Source: Coxiellaceae bacterium (lineage in GTDB: Bacteria; Pseudomonadota; Gammaproteobacteria; Comchoanobacterales; Comchoanobacteraceae). From it: a DNA stretch of 41,062 bases. A model generated the notes under the pieces. The model saw nothing but the letters and a program-made list of their open reading frames with translations. It made no database searches and had not been told where the DNA came from. The position numbers and the translations under genes were made by a program. The stretch covers positions 1 through 41,062 of the forward strand of contig CACKMC010000006.1 of assembly GCA_902601155.1 (NCBI GenBank). The letters run 5' to 3'. Positions 13,000 to 22,281 of the stretch are shown here, piece by piece (the stretch's first letter is position 1; every line of letters begins with the position of its first letter).

Positions 13000-15000
13000 A
13001 TGCCTACGCATACCGAACAAATATTTCAGGCTATTCGCGATAATCATCCCAAAAAACTGTCGCAACTTTTGGCTAAATGCACCACAAAAATGAAAACAGA
13101 TCTCTTGCTAAGCATAGACCCTGAAACTCAATTAAATCCCTTACAGATGGCAGTGATCTGCGAACATAGTAAGATACTGCGCATACTCATGGAGGCATGC
13201 CCGCCAGAAAAACGGCAACAAATATTACGACATCACAGGCACAATCGTCCCTCACTAAGCGAACTCATCATCCTTGCCAAACCCGAATTATCTAACGCAT
13301 GGTGCAAGACGCTACTTCGCTGGCAAGATGCCAAACTCATCGAATCAATACTCCTTGACACCACCACAAGACTCAGCTTCGCACATGCTTGTATTGCCAA
13401 AAATAAACCCAAACTATTTGCGGCGCTATGGAAAAAATGTTCGCCTGAAGTCAAAAGCCAACTTTGCTATAATCAACATAGCGCATCTTTCAAATTTCAT
13501 GGCAATTTATTGGATATTTCTCTTCGTCATGAACACAAAGGGATGATTAATTATTTACTCAAATCATGCTCACCAGAAGACAAAGCGCAACTGATTCGAA
13601 AAGAAACGATCGAAACCGCATTTCCTCCTCACCTTACCAGTGAAAAAAAACAAGCTTGTGCCATGGCCCTACTGAATGCTCAACCTGACTTAATAGATAC
13701 ACTGAGCACGCCATTGAAAAAAACACTGCTTAATGCATCACTGAGTCAAAAACATATCCATCTTTTTAAAAAATTACTCACGCATGTGTCAAGCCCTCAG
13801 ATCTCGCTATGGCTTAAGGATACAAGCCCAAATCCTATCACCTACATGGTCTTACACAATCAAATTCATTTTTTAACCCCTGTACTGCGTTATATTAGCC
13901 AGTACTACGACAAAAGACTGATACCAAGGGAGGCGCTACAAACAGCCATGCATCAAGATCATATAAGCCATATTGCCTTTTTGCTACACTATTTTCCCAG
14001 AAAAAAACTCAAAACGTTCCCCGCTGCTGATAAAAAAAAGATGTACCAACTACTGTCTTCTCATCAGGGGCAATCCCTCATCAAACAAGCATGTCAGAAG
14101 GGCTTAACATACTTCCTAACGCATGCGCTTTCCATGATAGAAGATGAGGACCTACCTCATTTATTAACACCCAATGATCCCAAAAAATCGATGCTATATC
14201 AGCTTTTACAACAACCCTACTCACCATACAAAACAAAAATACTGACACAACTATTGAAAGATGGGGGCACCGCGCAACTTATGCAAGAGGGTGTGATTTT
14301 GTCCTGCTTAGATGTCGGAGATTTTGCAAGCTTTGAGCAATGTATTCAGTCTTGTGAACACTATGATGCCAGCCTATTCAATCCGACAATTGTTCGCACC
14401 ATGATCGCTCTGGATATGATGGAATCATGGCAACATTTTCTTCAATGTAATGCCCATGCACATCAAGAAAAAACCCTGACTGATCAAATCATTCACCCTT
14501 CATTTGGTGGGGACAACATCTTAGCATTTTGCCTAAAAGAGCAAAAAAACGACATGCTCATCTCACTGCTCAATCATGACGATAAACAATGGCAAAGACT
14601 GTGTCTTGATCACAGTGGATCCCTGTGCAACAAATCCTTAATACATCAAAACTATACCGTGTTTAAATGGTGCTTGTCCCATCAAGACACATCCTTTGCG
14701 GAAAAATTTCTAAGTCAATGCAAACCAGGGCAGATCCAACGCCTTTGTCAAAAAAAAGAACACCAAGCATTCATAAAAAAAATGAGCAAAAAACCCTTTT
14801 TTATTCAATATTGCCAACAATTTAACATCGATATCCCATCACCTAGTGGCGTCCAACGACAAACAGAAAGCTCGCGCGCCATGCTTAAACATTTACGCGC
14901 CCAAAAACCCAAGAAACCGGTTAAAAAGACAGCACCGTTATCGAGCGACACCGATTTATCCTCATCGAACAGTGAACTGCCAAGCCCAAGATCAATTTAA
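13000..15000 (+). CDS. Unrecognised ankyrin-like helical-repeat protein with Ser/Asp-rich tail
   Basis: 666 residues, almost entirely predicted helix pairs, with no signal peptide or membrane segment. A recurrent unit of about 40 residues is visible in the first third. It ends in a motif of the form L-x-x-C-(S/P)-P-E-x-K-x-Q-L: cysteines at 27, 67, 147 and 190, as in LMEACPPEKRQQI, LWKKCSPEVKSQL and LLKSCSPEDKAQL. The segments between read like degenerate ankyrin helices (NPLQMAVICEHSKILRIL). The last 40 residues are Lys/Pro-rich and then Ser/Asp-rich (LSSDTDLSSSNSELPSPRSI). Such proteins are often secreted effectors in intracellular bacteria, which is an inference here. A purine-rich AGAGAGAAG lies 7 bases before the ATG. 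It is divergent from the atp operon. Confidence 0.82.
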   Translation: MPTHTEQIFQAIRDNHPKKLSQLLAKCTTKMKTDLLLSIDPETQLNPLQMAVICEHSKILRILMEACPPEKRQQILRHHRHNRPSLSELIILAKPELSNAWCKTLLRWQDAKLIESILLDTTTRLSFAHACIAKNKPKLFAALWKKCSPEVKSQLCYNQHSASFKFHGNLLDISLRHEHKGMINYLLKSCSPEDKAQLIRKETIETAFPPHLTSEKKQACAMALLNAQPDLIDTLSTPLKKTLLNASLSQKHIHLFKKLLTHVSSPQISLWLKDTSPNPITYMVLHNQIHFLTPVLRYISQYYDKRLIPREALQTAMHQDHISHIAFLLHYFPRKKLKTFPAADKKKMYQLLSSHQGQSLIKQACQKGLTYFLTHALSMIEDEDLPHLLTPNDPKKSMLYQLLQQPYSPYKTKILTQLLKDGGTAQLMQEGVILSCLDVGDFASFEQCIQSCEHYDASLFNPTIVRTMIALDMMESWQHFLQCNAHAHQEKTLTDQIIHPSFGGDNILAFCLKEQKNDMLISLLNHDDKQWQRLCLDHSGSLCNKSLIHQNYTVFKWCLSHQDTSFAEKFLSQCKPGQIQRLCQKKEHQAFIKKMSKKPFFIQYCQQFNIDIPSPSGVQRQTESSRAMLKHLRAQKPKKPVKKTAPLSSDTDLSSSNSELPSPRSI

Positions 15001-15069
15001 TTATAAAAAATAACAAAATATCTTTTTTTGTCCTATATAGATAACAAATATACAGAGGCTAGGACAACC

Positions 15070-16689
15070 ATGAATAATCATACAGAGACCAATACAACCA
15101 TAGATATGGTACAACTCATACGTCAAGATTCTAAAGCATTTAAACGTTTTTGGCTGGAAAAGCCCGCAGAGGATCGATACCAACTTTTACTACAAACATC
15201 GCGCTATGTTCACGCATCCACACCGGACGCAAGCAATACACTTGATTGGAGCGACATCGAAAGTGATGACACACTCCCTGAGGAAATAGGCCCAGAACCC
15301 CATCCCATCCTTGATGCCTTACTCAATAAGGAAAAACTTGCTTGCTGGACACTCTTTCATATGCCTCTGATGGATGCCAATACCGCGTTATTAGCTTTAG
15401 AAAAAGAGGCTGTTCAACAAGTAGGCTATCGTAGATTGCCTCGCATCATCAAGGCCATGACGTCTTTATTTAAGCACCCCGACATACCACCGGCAGAAAA
15501 AGAAAGTCTCAAGCAAACCATTGAGTTCTGCCTTCAAAAAGGGATCATAGACCAACAAAGCTTTAGCACGGAGTCCTTAACCGATAGTCTCGTGCCTTAT
15601 TTACCTCCTGCACATTTTCATCTTGTACTTCGCGCACACTTATCACCTCCTTTGGCTACTTCATCGCATCAAGCATTGAACACTTTATGGCAACAAGCAC
15701 CACACCCCGTAGATTTGACAGGTCTACACATTGATTCTCAAACACTCTACAGCTTATTATCGCCGGATATGGCACCCGACCTACTCCAAACGATCTTGTC
15801 ACATGCCGATTTAAGTGAAGTACATGCCCATGAAAAAAAAGTATACATGGGCTTATCATTATCCGCTAAAGAATTTGAGAGAATGCATATCATTGATGAT
15901 GAACCTGTGACACTCATGAGTTTGGCACAAAATCCTGCGTATCAAACCATCATTCTTCAAACACTCCATCAACAAAATCAGCATGCCGCAGCTAAAATAA
16001 TTGTCTCATCCTGCTGTCGCACGTATGCTGAGCATGATGATTGGTCATCTGCCGCATCCTTTTTGCTCAAATATCCGGCACTGATTTCACCCAGCGCACT
16101 GATCGATATCCAGGAAATTGAGCCCGATATGCCCTTAATAGACAAATTGAGCAATTTTTGTGATCTCTATGCCGCTTGTTCTCAATATATACTACCCAAC
16201 CAAAGAAATGTTTTCATCCACGCGGTGATTCAACCCTTCCAACAAGAAGGTGGAGACACCTATACATGTATACGCTACATGATCATCAATCAAGACAAAA
16301 AAACACTCTCGACCCTGATGGATGCGATACCTAAAACCACACCACCCCACCCAGACCATACACAACTGATACAAGCATTTGTTCATGAAGCGGCGATTGC
16401 TTATGGCGTCGAAACTGGCAATATGACCATGATCATTGATGGCCTATCTCGTGAAGGATGGCTCGATGAACCCAATATTTCCACGGCGCTGGGCGCCTAT
16501 TTACGCGCGCATCATGAACCGGAACAGTTAAAAGTTAAATCGCATAAATTATCAGATAATCCAGCGGCACAAAGGTGGCTTGATGCACAAATACACACGG
16601 ATGAAATCCCCAGCGATTCATCTGATATGAATTTGTCGAGCACACAAGACCGTGATCTAAGCTCACCCAGCTCTTCTGGATCATTGTGA
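15070..16689 (+). CDS. Unrecognised helical protein, probably related to its upstream neighbour
   Basis: 539 residues from the ATG at 15070, which has an AGAGGCTAGGA ribosome-binding site. The frame is open from 15028 but that start has none. The start of the folded part (VQLIRQDSKAFKRFWLEKPA followed by EDRYQLLLQTS) parallels the upstream protein's FQAIRDNHPKKLSQLLAKC followed by KTDLLLS, suggesting a common origin. The C-terminus ends in a very similar acidic Ser-rich tail (SSDMNLSSTQDRDLSSPSSS). The rest is rich in Leu, His and Gln and looks all-helical. No catalytic motif, signal peptide or membrane segment was seen. Function unknown. Confidence 0.8.
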   Translation: MNNHTETNTTIDMVQLIRQDSKAFKRFWLEKPAEDRYQLLLQTSRYVHASTPDASNTLDWSDIESDDTLPEEIGPEPHPILDALLNKEKLACWTLFHMPLMDANTALLALEKEAVQQVGYRRLPRIIKAMTSLFKHPDIPPAEKESLKQTIEFCLQKGIIDQQSFSTESLTDSLVPYLPPAHFHLVLRAHLSPPLATSSHQALNTLWQQAPHPVDLTGLHIDSQTLYSLLSPDMAPDLLQTILSHADLSEVHAHEKKVYMGLSLSAKEFERMHIIDDEPVTLMSLAQNPAYQTIILQTLHQQNQHAAAKIIVSSCCRTYAEHDDWSSAASFLLKYPALISPSALIDIQEIEPDMPLIDKLSNFCDLYAACSQYILPNQRNVFIHAVIQPFQQEGGDTYTCIRYMIINQDKKTLSTLMDAIPKTTPPHPDHTQLIQAFVHEAAIAYGVETGNMTMIIDGLSREGWLDEPNISTALGAYLRAHHEPEQLKVKSHKLSDNPAAQRWLDAQIHTDEIPSDSSDMNLSSTQDRDLSSPSSSGSL

Positions 16690-16784
16690 TGCATGATGGT
16701 ACCACTCAGGAAGTCACTAGATGCTAGCATAGCATGACAAACGGTGCTAAACTGTTACCATCATCACACAAGGATGCTGATGCC

Positions 16785-18101
16785 ATGCGTGCTCTCTTCA
16801 CTGCGCTGTTACTCACTGTTTGTCCACTGACCTTTGCTTATGAAAGCTTGACATTAAGTAATGGACTGCGTGTTGTGTTAGAAGTAGATAAAAGATCTCC
16901 GTTAGTCCTGACGCAAATGTGGTATGGTGTCGGCTCTTTTGCGGAACAAAATGGTCATACCGGTTTATCTCATATCTTAGAACACAGTTTGTTTTTTGGT
17001 ACCCAACAAATCAGCCCTCATGCCATGAAACGATACATCTCTCAACGAGGGGGCCAAGAAAACGCATTCACCTCAAGAGATTTCACGGCCTATTATACTT
17101 ACTTGCCTAAACGCTACCTTCGGGATGCCCTGTTTTTAGAGCAACAACGCATGGCGCATGCCATCATCCCCGACGACCTCTTCCAAAATGAAATGAAGGT
17201 CATTCGACAAGAACGTTATCAACGCATTGATGCCAATCCTATTGCCCAAGCCCAAGAGTGGTTTCATGCTTTGGCCTTCATCAAGACGCCTTACCATCAT
17301 CCCGTGATTGGCTGGGAAAGCGACTTATTTCGTGTCACCCGAGAAGATGCGTTAGCATGGTATCATACTTGGTATGCCCCCAATCACGCCACGCTACTGG
17401 TTTTGGGTGATATTGATATCGCCCAAACCAAACAAATGATCCACCGTTTATTTGATGCGATTCCCAGGGGTAAAGAAATTGAGCCCCCTCATACACCGGC
17501 ACTCAAACCCATGGGGACACGCCGCCTGCAAACCCACATAACCAGCCAAACCGGTTATGCCATGTTTGGTTTCACGGTACCCAGTCGACTGAGCCAACCG
17601 GATGAAACAGCCTACCAACTTCGTGTGCTGGCTGCTGTACTGTCAGAAGGACACAGCGCCCAATTAGACCAAGCCCTCAAATACCAACAACATTTAGTCA
17701 GTAGTATTTCCGTCTCTTATCCCATGTACCAACGTTTCCCCACCACACTGACCATACACTGCCTACCCGCACCAGGTGTTAGCATCCAACAGCTAGAAAA
17801 AGCCTTGCAACACGAGATCAAAACGCTACAAACCAAGCCAGTCAGCGCCAAGGACTTAGCACGTGCCAAGGCACAAATCCTGGCCGCTCACACCTATGCC
17901 CATGATGACATCATGGATCGTGCCAGCCAGTATGGCCAACGACTCAGTGTCGGCCTCACATTAAAAGAATACCAAGCGTTTGAAAAACACATCAATCAAG
18001 TCACTGCCAAGGCCGTGCAACACATGGCCCAAACCTATCTGATACCCGCTCGTCTTATTGTCGTCACCCAACCAGCTTCTCATGGAGACACCGCATCATG
18101 A
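16785..18101 (+). CDS. Zinc-dependent M16 (pitrilysin-like) peptidase, active subunit, periplasmic
   Basis: 438 residues from the ATG at 16785. The frame is open to 16734, but the chosen start follows an AAGGATG ribosome-binding site and begins a clean signal peptide (MRALFTALLLTVCPLTFA). The inverted zinc motif HxxEH is present as H63-ILE-H67 with the catalytic Glu66. The downstream glutamates at 136 and 143 in NEMKVIRQER fit the family's third zinc ligand spacing. The second M16 domain follows. With the next gene it forms the usual pair of one active and one inactive M16 protein. Its stop overlaps the next start by 4 bases. Confidence 0.92.
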   Translation: MRALFTALLLTVCPLTFAYESLTLSNGLRVVLEVDKRSPLVLTQMWYGVGSFAEQNGHTGLSHILEHSLFFGTQQISPHAMKRYISQRGGQENAFTSRDFTAYYTYLPKRYLRDALFLEQQRMAHAIIPDDLFQNEMKVIRQERYQRIDANPIAQAQEWFHALAFIKTPYHHPVIGWESDLFRVTREDALAWYHTWYAPNHATLLVLGDIDIAQTKQMIHRLFDAIPRGKEIEPPHTPALKPMGTRRLQTHITSQTGYAMFGFTVPSRLSQPDETAYQLRVLAAVLSEGHSAQLDQALKYQQHLVSSISVSYPMYQRFPTTLTIHCLPAPGVSIQQLEKALQHEIKTLQTKPVSAKDLARAKAQILAAHTYAHDDIMDRASQYGQRLSVGLTLKEYQAFEKHINQVTAKAVQHMAQTYLIPARLIVVTQPASHGDTAS

Positions 18102-19408
18102 CCTTGCGTTTTTACCTTCGCCTACTTATTGTATTGACTCTGCCTACATGGGCTGCACCACAATGGACACCTGAACGCTGGTGTTCACATGGTTTGCATG
18201 TTGCCTTTTTGGCACACCCAGGTAGTCAGCTGATTGATATCCGTCTTTTGGTACACCAAGGCGCGGCGTCTTCCCCCCCTGGCCTGGCGGCCATCACGAA
18301 CGACCTCATTTTCTATGGCAAACCGTCTTTCGATCATACCGCCATTGCGAAGGCCTTTGAGTCCATCGGTGCTGACATGGGTGGTCACGTGACACAAGAC
18401 AGTGCTTGGGTTGATCTACGCACACGCCAAACGCCTCAAACATGGCCTCTTGCCAAGCAAGCATGGCTGAAAATGCTGCATCATCCTTCATTCGCGGACG
18501 CCGCCATTCAATCCGTCAAACAAAGCATGATGACAGCCATTCGCCAGCAACACCAAACACCCGGTGGACTGGCCTCTCTCCATGTCTGGCAAACCTTATA
18601 CCCGAATCACCCTTATCGCTTTAAAACCACCGGCACTTTGACCACACTGAAAGCAATTAATCGCCAAGCCATACGTCATTTGTATCAAACTCAATACACC
18701 CCTGAAAATAGCACCTTGATTGTGGTAGGCGATCTGTCACATAAGGCCGTAGAAAGCTTGGCAAAAGCCACAGCCCAAGCACTGGCACAAAATGCAGTGG
18801 CACATCAAGCATTACCAAGCGTCCCTTCTTTACCCCATCGCGCCTCTTCTGTCATAGAACGTCCTTCTCCCAATCGTCAAAGTATGCTCATTCTCGCCCA
18901 GCACGGTGCGAACGCACAGCTTCGTTCACGTGAAGCACTGAAGCTTGGCACCTCCATACTCGGTGGTCACATGTATTCACGTTTACAACAACAAGTACGC
19001 AACCAACATGGTCTAAGCTACGGCATTCATAGTTTTTGCTACCTTATGGCACGCAAAGGACCGTGTATGATTCAATTGCAAACACAAAATAATCAACGCA
19101 AAAAAGCGCTTCAAATCACGCGGGATGTGACTAAAAAATTTCTGAAAGAAGGCCCAACCCCCGAAGAACTTCGTGAAGCAAAGCAACGTTTAACCACACA
19201 ATACCTTCGCCAAATGGCCACACAGCAGGGTCAACTCAATGCGATAACCTCCCTGGTGCGCTACCAAAGGCCCAACCATGACCTACAAACTTTTCTTTCA
19301 CGACTGAATGCCATCGACATCCAAACGGTTTCAAGCATAATGCGACGCTATTTTAAAGATGCCTCATGGCAAGTTTTTGATATTCACCCCATGAAACATG
19401 CAAGCTAG
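18098..19408 (+). CDS. M16 family peptidase-like protein, probably inactive partner subunit
   Basis: 436 residues with an N-terminal signal peptide (MTLRFYLRLLIVLTLPTWAAP). The M16 fold is recognisable from segments such as LVHQGAASSPPGLAAITNDL, NSTLIVVGDLSH and QQVRNQHGLSYGIHSF. The HxxEH position reads without the histidines and glutamate, so zinc is not bound. The C-terminal HGLSYG motif, equivalent to the Arg/Tyr substrate-binding region, is kept. This pattern is known for the non-catalytic half of heterodimeric M16 enzymes. Overlaps both neighbours: 4 bases with the active peptidase and 11 with rsmD. Confidence 0.9.
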   Translation: MTLRFYLRLLIVLTLPTWAAPQWTPERWCSHGLHVAFLAHPGSQLIDIRLLVHQGAASSPPGLAAITNDLIFYGKPSFDHTAIAKAFESIGADMGGHVTQDSAWVDLRTRQTPQTWPLAKQAWLKMLHHPSFADAAIQSVKQSMMTAIRQQHQTPGGLASLHVWQTLYPNHPYRFKTTGTLTTLKAINRQAIRHLYQTQYTPENSTLIVVGDLSHKAVESLAKATAQALAQNAVAHQALPSVPSLPHRASSVIERPSPNRQSMLILAQHGANAQLRSREALKLGTSILGGHMYSRLQQQVRNQHGLSYGIHSFCYLMARKGPCMIQLQTQNNQRKKALQITRDVTKKFLKEGPTPEELREAKQRLTTQYLRQMATQQGQLNAITSLVRYQRPNHDLQTFLSRLNAIDIQTVSSIMRRYFKDASWQVFDIHPMKHAS

Positions 19409-19943
19409 TATACTCGCAGGCAAATATCGACGTCGCCGCTTACCACCCGTTTTACCCGGCGTACGACCGACAACAGCGCCTATTCGAGAAACCATATTTA
19501 ATTGGCTTAGTCCGTATATAGAAGGTGCCAACTGTTTGGATTTATTTGCAGGCACGGGCGCTTTAGGCTTAGAAGCCTTATCACGTGGCGCACAATCATG
19601 CGTCTTTGTCGATCACGATGAAAAAGTCCTCACCGCCATCGATGACTGTCTTAAAACATGGGGCTGCGAGCAAGGTGAAACGCATCTTGCAAGCTTCCCG
19701 ACAGCGCTAACTTGCCTAACCCACCCCTTTTTTGATATCATTTTCTTGGATCCGCCTTATCAACAAGCATGGGTCAGTCCAGCAATCGCATGGTTGGAAG
19801 CAAACAACAAGCTCAAACCAACCACGCAGATAGTCTGCGAATGGCGCGCTAAATGCCCAAAGCCCGAGGTTCCACCGGACTGGCATTTTGTGAAGTTGAA
19901 AAAGCGTGGGAGGGTTAACTTTGGTTTGGTTCAAACATTATGA
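19398..19943 (+). CDS. rsmD: 16S rRNA (guanine-966 N2)-methyltransferase RsmD
   Basis: RsmD methylates G966 of 16S rRNA during 30S assembly. In 181 residues the conserved substrate-binding N-terminus (ILAGKYRRRRLPP, then RPTTAPIRETIFNWL) is followed by the SAM-binding LDLFAGTGALGLEALSRGA and the catalytic IIFLDPPYQQ (DPPY motif). Length fits the family (E. coli 198). It starts inside the end of the M16 partner gene and overlaps rsmG by 4 bases (ATGA). Confidence 0.95.
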   Translation: MQASILAGKYRRRRLPPVLPGVRPTTAPIRETIFNWLSPYIEGANCLDLFAGTGALGLEALSRGAQSCVFVDHDEKVLTAIDDCLKTWGCEQGETHLASFPTALTCLTHPFFDIIFLDPPYQQAWVSPAIAWLEANNKLKPTTQIVCEWRAKCPKPEVPPDWHFVKLKKRGRVNFGLVQTL

Positions 19944-20626
19944 GAACACGGCGTCGCAAAGACTACATCACCGATGAACAAAAAATGTTGTGTCTTGATC
20001 TATTGGTGCAACAGCTTGATACCATGCATGTGACTTATGATCAAAAACACATCGACGCACTACTTCGTTATGTTTATCTATTCTTTGAATGGAATCATGC
20101 CTATAATTTAACGTCGGTACGGAATGTGGTTTCTTTGGTATCTCGCCATGTGATCGATAGCCTTTCGCTGCTTCCCCACCTTAAAGATGGCCAACGCGTT
20201 TTAGATGTCGGCAGTGGTGCCGGCCTACCTGGCATACCGCTGGCCATCATGAATCCAAGCTTAAAGGTAGGCTTATTAGAATGTAATGGTAAGAAAACTT
20301 GCTTTTTACGCCAAGTGGTCAGTGAACTGTCACTTAAAAACTGTGGCGTATTACAAAAACGTATCGAGTCTTACCAGCCCCAAAATAAATTTGATGTGAT
20401 TGTCAGTCGTGCGTTTGCATCCCTCAGTACGCTGGTTGAAAGCACACAAGCTTGTATTCATGAAGAAAGTCGACTGATTGCGATGAAAGGCCTCTACCCA
20501 CAAGAAGAACTTGAAGCCATCGCCATGCCTTATGAAGTACTGCCCTTAACACCCACAGATGATCAAGTGGATCATCGCCATCTTGTGTTCATTGAACTAG
20601 GTCAATCACTCGCTTATGAAGACTAA
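19940..20626 (+). CDS. rsmG: 16S rRNA (guanine-527 N7)-methyltransferase RsmG
   Basis: RsmG adds the m7G527 modification of 16S rRNA; its loss gives low-level streptomycin resistance in known bacteria. The 228 residues include WNHAYNLTSVRN, HVIDSLSLLPHL, the SAM loop LDVGSGAGLPGIPLAI and VIVSRAFASL. It is about 20 residues longer than E. coli RsmG because of a charged N-terminus (MRTRRRKDYITDEQK), so a later start is possible. The order rsmG-parA-parB is the usual proteobacterial arrangement near the origin. Confidence 0.95.
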   Translation: MRTRRRKDYITDEQKMLCLDLLVQQLDTMHVTYDQKHIDALLRYVYLFFEWNHAYNLTSVRNVVSLVSRHVIDSLSLLPHLKDGQRVLDVGSGAGLPGIPLAIMNPSLKVGLLECNGKKTCFLRQVVSELSLKNCGVLQKRIESYQPQNKFDVIVSRAFASLSTLVESTQACIHEESRLIAMKGLYPQEELEAIAMPYEVLPLTPTDDQVDHRHLVFIELGQSLAYED

Positions 20627-21407
20627 AGTTATCGCAATCACCAATCAAAAAGGTGGTGTTGGCAAAACAACCACAGCTGTTAATCTTGCAGCCAGTCTTG
20701 TGGCGATTCGTAAAAAAGTATGCTTGATCGATTTAGATCCACAAGGCAATGCCAGTATGGGCTGCGGTGTCGGACGCGCTAAACACACACTCAATGAAGT
20801 GCTGCTTGGCCAAACAACACTCGCGGAAGTCGCTCAAGTGACAGAGGCAGGCTTTCATTGTATTCCTGCCGACAAAAGACTCACTGCCAGTGAAATTCGA
20901 CTGCTCAAGCAAAGCCAATACGCCCATGCACTTAAAGAGGTACTCAGCCCTTTTTGTGATGCTTTTGATTTTGTGCTCATTGATTGCCCACCTAGCTTGA
21001 ATGTGCTCACCCTGAATGCCTTAGTCGCCAGTCATGCGGTGCTCATTCCTGTGCAATGCGAATACTATGCCTTAGAAGGCTTAACCAATCTTCTCAACAC
21101 CTTCCGACGTATTCGACAAGACTTGAATCCCGAGCTATGTATCGAAGGCATTGTCCGGACGATGTATGATGGCCGCAACCGTCTGACGATCGAAGTGTCT
21201 CAACAGTTAGAAAAACATTTTAAAGACCAACTCTATCATACCGTCATTCCCCGCAACGTTCGGCTCGCAGAAGCCCCCAGTCATGGACGCAGTGCCTTAG
21301 ACTATGACAAAAAAGCACAAGGCAGCCTCGCTTATCTAGCACTGGCTGCTGAAATGGTACGCAAACAAACCGCTGGCGCAACACAACAGGAGAACGCACA
21401 TGAGTAA
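20616..21407 (+). CDS. parA: Chromosome partitioning ATPase ParA (Soj)
   Basis: ParA is a deviant Walker ATPase that moves ParB-parS complexes along the nucleoid. The 263 residues begin with ITNQKGGVGKTTTAVNLA, containing the signature lysine (Lys12) and the P-loop lysine (Lys17). Walker A' and B follow (LIDLDPQGNASMG and FVLIDCPPSLNVLTLNAL), then the typical PVQCEYYALEGL. The lack of an N-terminal helix-turn-helix marks it as the chromosomal type. It overlaps rsmG by 11 bases and parB by 8, so the pair is translationally coupled. Confidence 0.96.
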   Translation: MKTKVIAITNQKGGVGKTTTAVNLAASLVAIRKKVCLIDLDPQGNASMGCGVGRAKHTLNEVLLGQTTLAEVAQVTEAGFHCIPADKRLTASEIRLLKQSQYAHALKEVLSPFCDAFDFVLIDCPPSLNVLTLNALVASHAVLIPVQCEYYALEGLTNLLNTFRRIRQDLNPELCIEGIVRTMYDGRNRLTIEVSQQLEKHFKDQLYHTVIPRNVRLAEAPSHGRSALDYDKKAQGSLAYLALAAEMVRKQTAGATQQENAHE

Positions 21408-22281
21408 TGCCCTGGGCACAGAATTACATGATATGGGTCTGGATGCACTGCTCGCTGATCTTGATGAGCCTGTGCGTATTCATCCTATTCCGCTTCGACA
21501 AATTAAGCCTTGCCCCAATCAACCTCGACAACATTTCAATCAAGAGGCACTGGATACCTTGACGACGTCCATCAAAAAGCATGGCGTATTACAAGCCATC
21601 CTGGTTCAGAAAAATGGCGAATCCTATGAAATCATTGCCGGTGAACGACGTTGGCGCGCAGCCAAGGCAGCAGGCTTAACCGATATCCCCGCCGTCATCA
21701 AACAAGTCACTGAATCCGAGCGTGCGACACTGGCATTGATTGAAAATGTACAACGTGAAGATTTATCTGCCATTGAAAAAGCAGAAGCATTACAAAAACT
21801 GATTCAAACCCATCAACTCAGTCATCGTCAGCTGGCAGAACAAGTCGGCTTATCACGCAGCAGTATCACCAATCTTCTGCGTCTATTGGAACTGGATCCA
21901 CTGCTACAAGCTTGGGTGCAAGATGGCAGTTTAAGTATGGGGCATGCCAGGGCATTACTCGCCGCACCCGAAGCCACACGAAACCGTTTGGCACAACAAA
22001 TCATAGACCAGCAAATGTCTGTGCGAGCGCTTGAAAAGACACTTCGCCATGATGCAAGCAACAAACCGAGTACGCCGCGCAAACAAGCCCATAGCTCGTC
22101 CTTACTTTCACAAACATGGCAGACCCCTGTGCGTATTCAACATCAACCCAATAGCAAGAAGAATCAACTGATCATCCAGTTTGATGATCAACAAGCATTG
22201 ACTCATTTATTAAAACGCCTGGGGCTATCATCCTCTCAGTGTCAACAGGCATGGCATGAGCTGACATCACAAGACGCTTAA
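21400..22281 (+). CDS. parB: Chromosome partitioning protein ParB (Spo0J), CTP-dependent parS clamp
   Basis: ParB loads on parS and spreads as a CTP-driven clamp. The 293 residues show the ParB N-domain (IPLRQIKPCPNQPRQHF, then IIAGERRWRAAKAAGL with the CTP-binding GERRWRA). The helix-turn-helix that reads parS follows (LSHRQLAEQVGLSRSSITNLLRLLEL), given as QLAEQVGLSRSSITN. After a Ser/Lys-rich linker comes a C-terminal dimerisation domain. The nine parS-like sites found at 38.1-40.9 kb are its likely targets. No parS was seen next to the gene itself. Its last 110 bases are overlapped from the other strand by the PAP2 gene. Confidence 0.96.
   Translation: MSNALGTELHDMGLDALLADLDEPVRIHPIPLRQIKPCPNQPRQHFNQEALDTLTTSIKKHGVLQAILVQKNGESYEIIAGERRWRAAKAAGLTDIPAVIKQVTESERATLALIENVQREDLSAIEKAEALQKLIQTHQLSHRQLAEQVGLSRSSITNLLRLLELDPLLQAWVQDGSLSMGHARALLAAPEATRNRLAQQIIDQQMSVRALEKTLRHDASNKPSTPRKQAHSSSLLSQTWQTPVRIQHQPNSKKNQLIIQFDDQQALTHLLKRLGLSSSQCQQAWHELTSQDA

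Noticed and set aside
18922-18937. parS-like TCGTTCACGTGAAGCA inside the M16 partner gene
   Set aside because: Three mismatches to the palindrome, isolated, and explained by coding sequence; other CACGTG cores in the window (for example near 12190 and 18385) match even less.
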